DNA of 64,000 bases from Parahaliea mediterranea (GTDB lineage Bacteria; Pseudomonadota; Gammaproteobacteria; Pseudomonadales; Halieaceae): assembly GCF_017255185.1 (NCBI RefSeq), contig NZ_JAFKCZ010000001.1:496001-560000 (forward strand), in the 5' to 3' direction. Under the pieces are notes generated by a model. It had not been told where the DNA came from and searched no databases. It saw only the letters and a program-made list of their open reading frames with translations. The position numbers and the translations under genes were made by a program. Positions within the stretch are counted from its first letter, which is position 1, and every line of letters starts with the position of its first letter. This document shows positions 8,698 through 17,693 of this stretch, in pieces.

Positions 8698-8727
8698 TTG
8701 ACACCCCATTTGAGCCAGACCTATAGT
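8698..8727 (+). promoter_or_regulatory. Promoter of the mraZ / dcw operon
   Basis: TTGACA (8698–8703) is a perfect -35 hexamer, and TATAGT (8722–8727) differs from the -10 consensus by one base. They are 18 bases apart. It lies just upstream of the MraZ boxes and about 75 bases before mraZ. This corresponds to the main mraZ promoter (Pmra) of other gammaproteobacteria. Confidence 0.85.
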
Positions 8728-8736
8728 GTCGCAAAG

Positions 8737-8771
8737 TGGGAGTAAGTGGATAAATTTGGCTTTTTGTGGGT
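8737..8771 (+). promoter_or_regulatory. MraZ operator: four TGG-N boxes with 10-base period
   Basis: TGGGA (8737), TGGAT (8747), TGGCT (8757) and TGGGT (8767) start exactly ten bases apart, directly downstream of the promoter. MraZ is known to bind direct TGGGN repeats separated by five bases and to repress its own operon. The first and last boxes match fully; the two in the middle keep only TGG. A fifth TGGGG occurs at 8788, out of register. Confidence 0.8.
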
Positions 8772-8801
8772 CTCAAAGCCAAGTGAGTGGGGAAGACTGG
8801 C

Positions 8802-9257
8802 GTGTTTCGCGGAGTGCAGCACATCAATATGGACGCGAAGGGGCGGCTGGCCATGCCAGCCCGCCAGCGCGAGCCATTGCTGCAGCAATGCGAGGGTCAG
8901 ATCGTCGTCACTATCGATACCCAGACCCGCTGTCTCGCGATCTATCCGCTGCCCGAGTGGGAGCGCATCGAGCGGGATATCCAGGACCTGCCCGCCTTGA
9001 AGCCGGCGGTGAAGCGGTTCCAGCGGCTAGTGCTGGGCTATGCCACCGACGTGGAACTGGATGGCAGCGGTCGCATGCTGCTTACCCAGCCGCTGCGTGA
9101 CTACGCCCGGCTGGAGAAAAAACTGGTGCTGGTGGGGCAGGGCAACAAGCTGGAGCTGTGGTCGGAGGAGTTGTGGTTCGCCGAGCAAGAGCAGGCGCTG
9201 CTCGAGTCCGGGCCCGACGCCGAATTGCCCGATGAATTGATGTCGCTGACCCTCTAG
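8802..9257 (+). CDS. mraZ: Transcriptional regulator MraZ
   Basis: MraZ is a ring-forming DNA-binding protein with two SpoVT/AbrB-like halves; it autoregulates the dcw cluster. The signature is seen twice: [11 protein letters not shown] near the N terminus and [11 protein letters not shown] in the second half, each containing the DxxxR DNA-contact motif. The GTG at 8802 ([10 protein letters not shown]) was chosen because family members start with MFRG and because GGGGAAG lies six bases upstream. A GTG at 8787 in the same frame would add five residues and overlap the Shine-Dalgarno sequence. The length is 151 residues. Confidence 0.95.
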   Translation: MFRGVQHINMDAKGRLAMPARQREPLLQQCEGQIVVTIDTQTRCLAIYPLPEWERIERDIQDLPALKPAVKRFQRLVLGYATDVELDGSGRMLLTQPLRDYARLEKKLVLVGQGNKLELWSEELWFAEQEQALLESGPDAELPDELMSLTL

Positions 9258-9340
9258 TGCGGGCTGGGCAATTACAGTCCGCGCCATTCTCCCCGCCGGG
9301 AGGGTGGCAACACCGGCCATTGCAGGTCGGTGCGCTGAGC

Positions 9341-9371
9341 CCGGTTTCGCGGGACTGCGCCGCGAAACCGG
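9341..9371 (+). other. Perfect 12-bp hairpin between mraZ and rsmH
   Basis: CCGGTTTCGCGG (9341–9352) and CCGCGAAACCGG (9360–9371) form a perfect 12-base-pair stem with a seven-base loop. No T-run follows, so it is not a classical terminator. It occupies the only long spacer (about 160 bases) in the otherwise tightly packed operon. It could be an RNA stability or processing element that separates mraZ from the downstream genes. Confidence 0.7.
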
Positions 9372-9418
9372 CCCGGACAGGGCGCTCGGGCCGTATCCGG
9401 TACATGGTAGGAAGGGAT

Positions 9419-10336
9419 ATGCATCAAACGGTGTTGTTGCGAGAGGCGGTGGACGCCCTGGTGACCAGGCGCGACGGATTTTATGTGGACGGTACCTTTG
9501 GCCGCGGCGGGCACAGCCGCGCGATCCTGCAGGTGCTGGACGCGGGCGGCCGCCTGCTGGGCGTGGATAAGGACCCCCTCGCGGCGGCGGAGGCCGAACA
9601 GTTGGTTGTGAGCGAGCCCCGGTTCGAGTTTTTCCACGGGTCCTTCGCTCTGCTTCCCCATCAACTGCGCCGGATGGGGATCGGCGCGGTTGATGGCATT
9701 TTACTGGATTTGGGTGTGTCCAGCCCCCAGCTGGACGAGGCCGGGCGCGGTTTCAGCTTCCAGCACGACGGCCCCCTCGATATGCGCATGGACACCAGCA
9801 GCGGTGAAACCGCCGCCCAGTGGCTGGCGCGGGCCGAGGAAGCCGACATCGCCGACGTGCTGTACGAATACGGCGAAGAGCGTTACTCCCGTCGCATCGC
9901 CCGCGCCATCGTGGCCGCGCGCGCGGAAACGCCCATCACCACCACCGGCCGCCTGGCGACCATCGTCGCCGAGGCCAATCCGCGCTGGGAAAAACACAAG
10001 CACCCTGCTACCCGCGCCTTCCAGGCGATTCGTATCTATATCAATCGCGAGCTCGACGACCTGCGTGACCTGCTGGACTCGGCCCTGGATTTGCTCGCCG
10101 TCGGCGGCCGCCTGGTGGTGATCAGCTTCCATTCGCTGGAGGACCGCATGGTCAAGCGCTACATGCGCGACATGAGCCGCGGCGAGCAGTTGCCGCCCGG
10201 GGTGCCGGTGCGGGACAGCGACCTCAACCGGCGCATGAAGCTGGTGGGCAAGGCGGTGCGCGCGGGCAAGGATGAAGTGGCCGCCAACGTGCGCGCCCGC
10301 AGCGCCATCATGCGCGTGGCGGAGAAGCTGGCCTGA
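9419..10336 (+). CDS. rsmH: 16S rRNA (cytosine(1402)-N4)-methyltransferase
   Basis: RsmH (MraW) N4-methylates C1402 of 16S rRNA, the same nucleotide that RsmI, encoded just upstream, 2'-O-methylates. The SAM-binding loop [10 protein letters not shown] is at residues 24–33, and [21 protein letters not shown] and [14 protein letters not shown] are classic family segments. The ATG at 9419 was chosen because AGGAAGG lies just upstream and the protein begins [11 protein letters not shown] as in relatives; an in-frame ATG at 9404 is less likely. The length is 305 residues. The stop overlaps the ftsL start by one base. Confidence 0.96.
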   Translation: MHQTVLLREAVDALVTRRDGFYVDGTFGRGGHSRAILQVLDAGGRLLGVDKDPLAAAEAEQLVVSEPRFEFFHGSFALLPHQLRRMGIGAVDGILLDLGVSSPQLDEAGRGFSFQHDGPLDMRMDTSSGETAAQWLARAEEADIADVLYEYGEERYSRRIARAIVAARAETPITTTGRLATIVAEANPRWEKHKHPATRAFQAIRIYINRELDDLRDLLDSALDLLAVGGRLVVISFHSLEDRMVKRYMRDMSRGEQLPPGVPVRDSDLNRRMKLVGKAVRAGKDEVAANVRARSAIMRVAEKLA

Positions 10337-10641
10337 TGGCGGCGCAGCGGCCAATACTCGCTGGCGATTCCGCCCGCCGCGGCCGTGTCGCGCTGCTGCC
10401 ATTGATGATGGCGGTGGTGCTGTCGGCCTTCGGGGTGATTCATTCCTCCCACGCCTGCCGCGAGCTCTACGCCGAGCTGCAGCGCCTGGAGGCGGACCAG
10501 TGGTACCTTCAGGAAGACTACAGCCGCCTGCTGCTCGAGCAGAGTGCCTGGGCATCCCACTACCGGGTGGAGAAGGTCGCTACCGGCGAGCTCGGCATGC
10601 ACTCGCCGATCGTGGAGGAACTGAAGGTGGTGGCGCCGTGA
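10336..10641 (+). CDS. ftsL: Cell division protein FtsL
   Basis: FtsL is a small bitopic protein that joins FtsB and FtsQ and helps activate the FtsWI septal synthase. The product is 101 residues: a short cytoplasmic N terminus, one membrane helix (about 18–38, LLPLMMAVVLSAFGVIH), then a periplasmic coiled coil rich in Leu and Glu (about 42–75). Sequence conservation in this family is low, so the call rests on size, topology and the fixed position between rsmH and ftsI. Both ends overlap the neighbours. Confidence 0.9.
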   Translation: MAAQRPILAGDSARRGRVALLPLMMAVVLSAFGVIHSSHACRELYAELQRLEADQWYLQEDYSRLLLEQSAWASHYRVEKVATGELGMHSPIVEELKVVAP

Positions 10642-12377
10642 GCGCGCGGGGACGCCAAACTGCCGTCGCCCCCTGGCGTTTTTATCTCGTGGCGGGAGCC
10701 CTGGGTGTGCTGCTGTTGCTGGTGCTGGGGCGGATGTTGTCGCTGCAGGTGCTCAATACCGATCGCGGCCGCGAGTTCCTGCAGAGCCAGGGCGACATGC
10801 GCGCGGTGCGCACCGCGGAAATTCCCGCCTACCGCGGTTTGATCACCGATCGCCGCGGGGAGCCGCTGGCGGTGAGCACGCCGGTGATCTCGATCTGGGC
10901 CGACCCGGTGCAGCTGGCGGAATCCGGCCGCCTGCCGGAGCTGGCCACGGCCCTGGAGATGCCGTTGTCGGAGCTGGAAGACAAGCTCGAGCGGTATGCC
11001 GGCAAGCGCTTTATGTACCTGGCGCGCCACCGCGTGCCGGCGCGCGCGCGGGTGGTACTCGGCCACCGCATTCCCGGGGTCTACGGCGAGCGTGAATACC
11101 AGCGCTACTACCCCGCCGGTGAAGTGGCCGGTCAAGTGGTGGGCTTCACCAATGTCGACGGTGCCGGTATCGCCGGCCTGGAGCTGGCCTACGACGAGTG
11201 GCTGCGCGGCATTCCCGGCAAGAAGCAGTACATCAAGGACCTGCATGGCGACGCGGTGCGCGACATCGGTGTGCTCGAGCCGGCGCGGCCCGGGCGCGAC
11301 CTGAAGCTCAGCGTCGACCTGCGCCTGCAGTACCTGCAGCATCGCGAATTGCAGCGCGCGGTAGCCCAGACCGCCGCGGACTCGGGCACTATCGTGACCC
11401 TCGACGCCCACACCGGCGAGGTGCTGGCGATGGTCAATCACCCGGTCTACAACCCCAACAGCCGCAAGGGCTACAAGCCCGGTCATACCCGCAACCGGGC
11501 AATGACCGACGAGTACGAGCCCGGCTCCACGGTGAAGCCCCTGACTCTGGTGGCGGCGCTGGAGAGCGGGCGCTATACCACCGAGACCCTGGTCGATACT
11601 TCCCCCGGTCGCATTCGCGTCGGCCGCAAGGTGCTGCCCGATCCGCGTAACTACGGCGAGATCACGGTATCGCGCATCCTCGAGAAGTCCAGCCAGGTCG
11701 GGGTTACCAAGATCGCCCTGGACATCGGTCGCGAGCCGGTATGGAACGTGTTCCAGCGCCTGGGGATCGGCGAGCCGCCGGGCACGGGCTTTCCCGGCGA
11801 ACGCGCCGGCCTGCTGCCCAACCGCACCCGTTGGGCCAAGATTGAGGAGGTGAACCTGGCCTTCGGCTACGGGCTCACCACCACGCCGCTGCAACTGGCC
11901 CGCGCCTACGCGGCCTTCGCCAACGATGGCGTGCTGCCGCCGGTGTCGCTGCTGGCAATCGATGACGGGGCCCTGCCACCGGGGCGTCGGGTGATGTCCT
12001 CCGACATCGCCGACAAGGTACTGATGATGCTCAATCGGGTGACCGGTGACAACGGTACCGCGCGCCGCGCTCGGGTACCCGGCTTCGAGGTCGGCGGCAA
12101 GACCGGCACGGTGCACCAGGTGGGAGCCCAGGGTTATATCGACGACAAGTATCGCGCCCTGTTTGCCGGGGTGGCGCCAGCGGAGAATCCGCGTATCGTG
12201 ACAGTGGTAGTGCTCAACGGCCCCAAGGGCGACGCCTACGGTGGCGGCTCCGCGGCGGCCCCGGTGTTTGCCCGGGTGGCCCAGGGCGCGCTGCGGCTGC
12301 TGAACGTGCCGCCGCAGGCGCCGGGCGCGGATTCCCGGATAGCCGCCGCCGACGGCCGGCGGGGAGGGGCAGCGTGA
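10638..12377 (+). CDS. ftsI: Septal peptidoglycan transpeptidase FtsI (PBP3)
   Basis: FtsI crosslinks septal peptidoglycan together with FtsW. The 579-residue class B PBP has one N-terminal membrane helix (about 14–34), a pedestal domain and a transpeptidase domain. The acyl-enzyme serine lies in S297-T-V-K300 and the KTG motif at 488–490. The second motif, normally SxN, reads S351-S352-Q353, so the usual Asn is Gln. The codon is CAG and the surrounding KSS-VGVTKIAL is otherwise standard. The GTG start at 10638 overlaps the ftsL stop; the frame extends upstream without a plausible start. Confidence 0.95.
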   Translation: MSARGRQTAVAPWRFYLVAGALGVLLLLVLGRMLSLQVLNTDRGREFLQSQGDMRAVRTAEIPAYRGLITDRRGEPLAVSTPVISIWADPVQLAESGRLPELATALEMPLSELEDKLERYAGKRFMYLARHRVPARARVVLGHRIPGVYGEREYQRYYPAGEVAGQVVGFTNVDGAGIAGLELAYDEWLRGIPGKKQYIKDLHGDAVRDIGVLEPARPGRDLKLSVDLRLQYLQHRELQRAVAQTAADSGTIVTLDAHTGEVLAMVNHPVYNPNSRKGYKPGHTRNRAMTDEYEPGSTVKPLTLVAALESGRYTTETLVDTSPGRIRVGRKVLPDPRNYGEITVSRILEKSSQVGVTKIALDIGREPVWNVFQRLGIGEPPGTGFPGERAGLLPNRTRWAKIEEVNLAFGYGLTTTPLQLARAYAAFANDGVLPPVSLLAIDDGALPPGRRVMSSDIADKVLMMLNRVTGDNGTARRARVPGFEVGGKTGTVHQVGAQGYIDDKYRALFAGVAPAENPRIVTVVVLNGPKGDAYGGGSAAAPVFARVAQGALRLLNVPPQAPGADSRIAAADGRRGGAA

Positions 12378-13861
12378 TGATGGCCCAGGTGACGACGGAT
12401 GCGGGGATGCCGCTTTCCGCCCTGCTCGATATGCCGCTCGCCGACGATGTGCGGGTGAGCGGCCTTGCCCTGGACAGCCGCCAGGTGCGGCCCGGCGACC
12501 TGTTCCTGGCGCTTGCCGGCAGTGTTCACGATGGCCGCGCCTTTATGGAGCAGGCGGTGGCCAGCGGCGCCGCGGCGGTGGTTGCGGAGGCGCCCGCCGG
12601 CGGTTTCGTGGATGCGTTGCCGGTACCCCTGATCGAAATTCCCGAGCTCTCTCACGAAGCGGGCGTGATCGCCGCCCGTTTCCACGGTGACCCCACCCGG
12701 ACAATGCGCGTGGTGGGTGTCACCGGCACCAACGGCAAGACCACTACCAGTCGCCTGGTGGCGCAGTTGCAGCGCGCGCTGGAGCGGCCCTGTGGGGTCA
12801 TCGGTACCCTGGGTGCGGCGCTCGACGACAGTGTGACCGCGGCGGCCAACACCACGCCGGACCCGGTGGTCCTGCAGCGCCAGCTGGCCGAATGGTTGCG
12901 CGGCGGCGTGCGCGACGTGGCCATGGAGGTGTCGTCCCACGCCCTGGTCCAGGGGCGCGTCAACGGGGTGCGTATCGATACCGCGGTATTCACCAACCTG
13001 TCGCGGGATCACCTCGACTACCACGGCAGCATGGCGGCCTATGCCCGCGCCAAGATGGGCCTGTTCACCCGCGAGGGCCTGCGCTTTGGCGTGATCAACA
13101 GCGACGACGCCTACGCCGGGCCGTTGCGGGCGCTGGCGGCGGGGCATTGCGAGGTGCTGGGCTATTCCGCGAGCGGCGATGCCAGGGCCGATATCCGTGT
13201 CAGCGAGTTGGTCTTTGACCAAAGGCTGGCTCGCGGCCGGATCGATACGCCCTGGGGGCATGGCGAGCTGCGCTCATCCCTGCCGGGGGACTTCAATGTG
13301 GCCAATCTCGCCGCCGCGATCACCTGTGCCGTGCTGGGCGGCCACGACCTCGACCGGGTGCTGGCGGCAGTGCCGGCGTTGCAACCGGTGCCGGGGCGTC
13401 TGCAGGCGATCCCCAATTCGCTCGGCATCCAGGTGCTGGTCGACTACGCCCATACCCCCGACGCTTTGGAGCAGGTGTTGCGCGCCATCCGGCCCCAGGT
13501 CGCCGGCGCGCTGGTGACCGTGTTCGGCTGTGGCGGCGACCGCGACACCGGCAAGCGCCCGTTGATGGGGCGCGTCGCCTGCCAGGGCTCCGACCGGGTG
13601 ATTGTCACCAGCGACAACCCCCGGGGCGAGGATCCTGGCGCCATACTGGCCGATATCGCCGCCGGTTGCAGTGGTGAATACAGTCTCGAGACCGATCGTG
13701 CCGCGGCCATTGCGCAGGCTATTGACGAGGCCGCGCCGGGGGATTGTGTGCTGATCGCCGGCAAAGGGCACGAGGATTACCAGATCGTGGAGGGGCAGCG
13801 CCTGTATTTCAGTGATGCCGAGCAGGCGCGCGCCGCGCTGGCGCGGAGGGCCGGGTCATGA
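12374..13861 (+). CDS. murE: UDP-MurNAc-L-Ala-D-Glu:meso-DAP ligase
   Basis: MurE adds the third amino acid to the peptidoglycan stem peptide in the cytoplasm. ATP-binding VTGTNGKTT is at residues 116–124. The substrate-specificity motif DNPR is at 414–417 and indicates meso-diaminopimelate, as in Gram-negative bacteria, not lysine. The three Mur ligase domains are complete in 495 residues. GTG at 12374 and ATGs at 12377 and 12380 are all in frame after GGGGAGGGG, so the exact start is uncertain by two codons. It overlaps ftsI and murF. Confidence 0.95.
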   Translation: MMMAQVTTDAGMPLSALLDMPLADDVRVSGLALDSRQVRPGDLFLALAGSVHDGRAFMEQAVASGAAAVVAEAPAGGFVDALPVPLIEIPELSHEAGVIAARFHGDPTRTMRVVGVTGTNGKTTTSRLVAQLQRALERPCGVIGTLGAALDDSVTAAANTTPDPVVLQRQLAEWLRGGVRDVAMEVSSHALVQGRVNGVRIDTAVFTNLSRDHLDYHGSMAAYARAKMGLFTREGLRFGVINSDDAYAGPLRALAAGHCEVLGYSASGDARADIRVSELVFDQRLARGRIDTPWGHGELRSSLPGDFNVANLAAAITCAVLGGHDLDRVLAAVPALQPVPGRLQAIPNSLGIQVLVDYAHTPDALEQVLRAIRPQVAGALVTVFGCGGDRDTGKRPLMGRVACQGSDRVIVTSDNPRGEDPGAILADIAAGCSGEYSLETDRAAAIAQAIDEAAPGDCVLIAGKGHEDYQIVEGQRLYFSDAEQARAALARRAGS

Positions 13862-15225
13862 TGCGTGACTACCGGTTGTCGGAGTTGGTTGCGCCCCTCG
13901 AAGCGACCCTGCATGGCGAGGATGTCGCCATCAGCGGCGTCGCCACGGATACCCGCGAGCCGATGCCGGGCGCCCTGTTCGCGGCCCTGAGCGGCGAGCG
14001 CTTCGACGGTCACGACTACCTCCTGGCCGCAAAGCGGGGCGGCGCGGTGGCGGCACTGGTGAGCCGTGTGGTGGACTGCGGGCTGCCCCTGCTGGAGGTG
14101 GCCGACACCCAGCGCGCGCTGGGCCGCCTGGGCGCGCGCAACCGCGACGAGTTCGCCGGGCCCCTGGTGGCGATCACGGGCAGCAGCGGCAAGACCACGG
14201 TGAAGAATCTGATTCACGCGGTGCTGTCCCGGCGCGGCCCGACCCTGGCCACCGCGGGCAACCTCAACAACGAGATCGGCGTGCCGCTGACCCTGCTGCG
14301 GCTGGCGCCGGAGCACCGTTTCGCGGTGGTGGAGATGGGCGCGGCGAAGGCTGGCGACATCGCCTGGCTGTGCGAGCTGGCGCGGCCGGATGTGGCCGTG
14401 CTGCTCAACGCCATGCCCGCCCACCTGCAGGGCTTCGGTTCGGTACAGGCGGTGGCGGAGGCCAAGGGCGAAATCTACGACGGTCTCGGCGAGGCGAGCA
14501 CGGCGATCATCAACGCCGACCAGGAATACAGCCGCCGCTGGCGCGCTCGCGCCGGCGCCGCCACGATCCTTGACTACGGCCTGCGCCAACCCGCGGCGAT
14601 CACCGCCAGCAATATCAGCAGTCGCGGCACCGCCGGTATCAGTTTTATCGCCAGCACACCGGCGGGGGATGTGCCGGTGGCGCTGAAACTGCCGGGCTTG
14701 CACAACGTATCCAACGCCCTGGCGGCCATCGCCGTGGGACTGGCCTGTGAACTGTCCCTGAGTGAGATCAGCGCCGGCCTGGCCTCGGTGACCCCGGTGC
14801 CCGGGCGCCTGGCGATCAGCCGCGGGCTCGGCGGCAGCACCGTGATCGACGATTGCTACAACGCCAACCCCGGCTCGGTGCGCGCGGCCATCGACCTGCT
14901 GGCGGACTGCGAGGGGCGGCGCACACTGATCCTGGGAGCGATGCGTGAGCTGGGTGATGAATCCGCCGCGCTGCACCGGCAGATCGGTGAATACGCGCGC
15001 GAGCGCGGGCTCGACCGTTTCTGGGGAGTGGGGCCGGAACTCGCGGAGTCGGTTGCCGCCTTCGGCGCCGGCGGTGCCCACTTTGCTGGTCGCGACGATG
15101 CCATCGCCGCGCTTCACGGCGAGTTCGGCGCCGACGATACCGTACTGGTTAAAGGTTCCCGGGGGGCCGCGATGGAGCACTTGCTGGCCGCATTGACCAA
15201 TCAACAGATGGAGGCGAAGGGCTGA
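13858..15225 (+). CDS. murF: UDP-MurNAc-tripeptide:D-Ala-D-Ala ligase
   Basis: MurF attaches the D-Ala-D-Ala dipeptide, made by Ddl encoded later in the same operon, to complete the UDP-MurNAc-pentapeptide. The ATP loop reads [12 protein letters not shown], followed by [15 protein letters not shown] and [12 protein letters not shown], which are typical of MurF. The C-terminal domain holds [16 protein letters not shown]. The length of 455 residues is normal. The start overlaps murE by four bases; mraY follows after two bases. Confidence 0.96.
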   Translation: MMRDYRLSELVAPLEATLHGEDVAISGVATDTREPMPGALFAALSGERFDGHDYLLAAKRGGAVAALVSRVVDCGLPLLEVADTQRALGRLGARNRDEFAGPLVAITGSSGKTTVKNLIHAVLSRRGPTLATAGNLNNEIGVPLTLLRLAPEHRFAVVEMGAAKAGDIAWLCELARPDVAVLLNAMPAHLQGFGSVQAVAEAKGEIYDGLGEASTAIINADQEYSRRWRARAGAATILDYGLRQPAAITASNISSRGTAGISFIASTPAGDVPVALKLPGLHNVSNALAAIAVGLACELSLSEISAGLASVTPVPGRLAISRGLGGSTVIDDCYNANPGSVRAAIDLLADCEGRRTLILGAMRELGDESAALHRQIGEYARERGLDRFWGVGPELAESVAAFGAGGAHFAGRDDAIAALHGEFGADDTVLVKGSRGAAMEHLLAALTNQQMEAKG

Positions 15226-15227
15226 CC

Positions 15228-16310
15228 ATGCTGTTGTTCCTGTTCGAGTACCTGACCCAGTTTCACACCGGCTTCCAGGTGTTCAGCTACCTGACCCTGC
15301 GCAGTATTCTCGCCGCCGGCACCGCGCTGGCGATTTCGCTGCTGGTCGGCCCGGCAATGATCCGCCGGCTCAACTTCTACCAGGTCGGCCAGGCGGTGCG
15401 CGATGACGGTCCCGAGTCCCACCTGAGCAAGTCCGGCACCCCCACCATGGGCGGTGCGCTGATCCTGGTGGCCATCGCAATCAGTAGCCTGCTGTGGTCG
15501 GACCTGCGCAATCCCTATATCTGGATCGCGGTGGGGGTGACCGCGGTGTTCGGCGCGGTGGGCTGGGTCGATGACTACCGCAAGGTGGTCGAGCGCAATT
15601 CCCGCGGCCTGCCGGCGCGCTGGAAGTATTTCTGGCAGTCGGCGGCGGGACTGGCGGCGGCGCTGTACCTGTACCTGGCCTTCGACACCCCCGTGACCAC
15701 GCAGTTGTATATCCCTTTCTTCAAGGATTTTGCCTGGAGCATGGGGCCGCTGTTTGTGTTGCTCGCCTACTTCGTGATTGTCGGCGCCAGCAACGCGGTG
15801 AACCTGACCGACGGTCTCGACGGCCTGGCCATTCTGCCCACGGTGATGGTGGGGACCGCGCTGGGGCTGATCGCCTACCTCACCGGCCACGTGGATTTTG
15901 CCAGTTACCTGCACATTCCCTACGTCGCGGGCAGCGGCGAACTGGCGGTGTTTTGCGGTGCGATCGCCGGCGCCGGCCTGGGCTTCCTGTGGTTCAACAC
16001 CTACCCGGCCCAGGTGTTCATGGGTGACGTTGGCGCGCTGGCCCTGGGCGCGGCACTGGGGACGGTGGCGGTCATTACCCGCCACGAGATTGTGTTTTTC
16101 ATCATGGGCGGCATCTTCGTGCTGGAGACCGTGTCGGTGATCCTGCAGGTCGCCTCCTTCAAGCTGACCGGGCGGCGTATTTTCCGCATGGCGCCCATTC
16201 ACCACCATTTCGAGCTCAAGGGCTGGCCAGAGCCGCGCGTCATTGTGCGTTTCTGGATCATTACCGTGATGTTGGTGTTGTTCGGCCTGGCCACGCTGAA
16301 GTTGCGCTAG
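15228..16310 (+). CDS. mraY: Phospho-MurNAc-pentapeptide translocase
   Basis: MraY transfers phospho-MurNAc-pentapeptide from UDP to undecaprenyl phosphate, making lipid I at the inner membrane. The protein has 360 residues with about ten membrane helices. Family signatures include [19 protein letters not shown] (with the paired catalytic Asp), [26 protein letters not shown] and the histidine-rich cytoplasmic loop [11 protein letters not shown]. It is cotranscribed between murF and murD. Confidence 0.97.
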   Translation: MLLFLFEYLTQFHTGFQVFSYLTLRSILAAGTALAISLLVGPAMIRRLNFYQVGQAVRDDGPESHLSKSGTPTMGGALILVAIAISSLLWSDLRNPYIWIAVGVTAVFGAVGWVDDYRKVVERNSRGLPARWKYFWQSAAGLAAALYLYLAFDTPVTTQLYIPFFKDFAWSMGPLFVLLAYFVIVGASNAVNLTDGLDGLAILPTVMVGTALGLIAYLTGHVDFASYLHIPYVAGSGELAVFCGAIAGAGLGFLWFNTYPAQVFMGDVGALALGAALGTVAVITRHEIVFFIMGGIFVLETVSVILQVASFKLTGRRIFRMAPIHHHFELKGWPEPRVIVRFWIITVMLVLFGLATLKLR

Positions 16311-16331
16311 GCGGACATCAAGGGAGTGAGT

Positions 16332-17693
16332 GTGACAATGGCACAGGACATGATCGCAAGCAGTGACAACCGGGTCGTCTTCGGCCTGGGCGCCACCGGC
16401 TTGTCCTGTGCCCGGCACCTGCATCGCCGGGGCCTGGCCTTCGCGGTGGTGGATACCCGCGCCGAGCCTCCCGGTATCGCGGAACTGCGCCGGGAAATGC
16501 CGGAGGTGCCGGTGTTTGCCGGTGACGTGCCCTTGTCCGTGGTGGAAGGGGCCGGCGAGCTGATCGTCAGCCCCGGCGTGTCACTGGAGGAGCCCCTGGT
16601 GCGGGCGGCGGTGCAGGCCGGCGCCCGCGTGCTGGGCGATGTCGACCTGTTCGTGCGCGAGGCGCGGGCGCCGGTGATCGGGATTACCGGCTCCAACGCC
16701 AAGTCGACGGTGACCGAGCTGGTGGGCGCCATGGCGCGGGCCGCCGGTCTCAATGTCGGGGTTGGCGGCAATCTGGGCACGCCTGCCCTGGAGCTGCTCG
16801 ACGAGGCGCGCGAGTTGTATGTGCTGGAGCTATCCAGCTTCCAGCTGGAGCGCGCGGAGCCGTTGAACCTGGCGGTGGCCGCGGTGCTAAACATCAGCGC
16901 CGACCACCTGGACCGCCACGGCAGCATGCCGCGCTACCACCAGGCCAAGCACCGCATTTTCCGCGGTTGCCGCAGTGCCGTTGTGCACCGGGACGACCCG
17001 CTCACCCTACCCCTGGTGGCCGATGACGTGACAGTGATCAGTTGGCGCCTGCGCGAGCCGGAGCTGGCGGGCTTTGGCCTGCGCGTGATCGACGGTGTGG
17101 ACACGCTGTGCCACGGCTTCGAAACGCTGATCGCGGTGGCGGACCTGCCCCTGGCCGGCCGCCACAACCTGGCCAACGTGCTGGCGGCATTGGCCATCGG
17201 CCACGCCGCGGACTTGCCCATGCCCGCCATGCTGCGGGCGGTGCGCGAGTTCCGCGGCCTGCCGCATCGCTGCCAGCTGGTGGCGGAGCGGTGCGGCGTG
17301 CGCTTCGTCAACGATTCCAAGGGCACCAATATTGGCGCCACGGAAGCGGCCCTCAAGGGCCTGGGTGGCGAGCGCAATGTCTTGTTGATCGCCGGTGGGC
17401 AGGGCAAGGGCGCGGACTTCGGCCAGCTGCGGCAGGCCGTGGGCGCGCACTGCCGCCAAGTCCTGGTCATGGGGGAGGCGGCCGGCGCGCTGCGCGAGAG
17501 CCTGTCTGATATTGCCGAGGTCATTGATGTCGAGAGCATGGAGGCGGCGGTGCGGCGTGCCGCCGCCGCGGCTCGCGATGGCGACGTGGTGCTGCTGTCG
17601 CCGGCTTGCGCCAGCTTCGATATGTTCACCGGCTATGCCGATCGCGGCGACCAGTTCGCCGCCGCGGTGGCGCGCTTGGGAGCGGACGCATGA
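16332..17693 (+). CDS. murD: UDP-MurNAc-L-Ala:D-Glu ligase
   Basis: MurD adds D-glutamate to UDP-MurNAc-L-Ala. The N-terminal nucleotide fold begins VVFGLGATGLSCARHL, the ATP loop reads GITGSNAKSTVTEL (Ala where many ligases have Gly), and the C-domain carries FVNDSKGTN. GTG at 16332 was chosen because AAGGGAG (16320–16326) is five bases upstream; an earlier GTG at 16326 overlaps that site and an ATG at 16338 is also possible. About 453 residues. The stop overlaps the ftsW start. Confidence 0.95.
   Translation: MTMAQDMIASSDNRVVFGLGATGLSCARHLHRRGLAFAVVDTRAEPPGIAELRREMPEVPVFAGDVPLSVVEGAGELIVSPGVSLEEPLVRAAVQAGARVLGDVDLFVREARAPVIGITGSNAKSTVTELVGAMARAAGLNVGVGGNLGTPALELLDEARELYVLELSSFQLERAEPLNLAVAAVLNISADHLDRHGSMPRYHQAKHRIFRGCRSAVVHRDDPLTLPLVADDVTVISWRLREPELAGFGLRVIDGVDTLCHGFETLIAVADLPLAGRHNLANVLAALAIGHAADLPMPAMLRAVREFRGLPHRCQLVAERCGVRFVNDSKGTNIGATEAALKGLGGERNVLLIAGGQGKGADFGQLRQAVGAHCRQVLVMGEAAGALRESLSDIAEVIDVESMEAAVRRAAAAARDGDVVLLSPACASFDMFTGYADRGDQFAAAVARLGADA

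Noticed and set aside
10560-12116. Open frame of 518 codons on the minus strand opposite ftsI
   Set aside because: Antisense shadow of ftsI, no motifs, no ribosome binding site.
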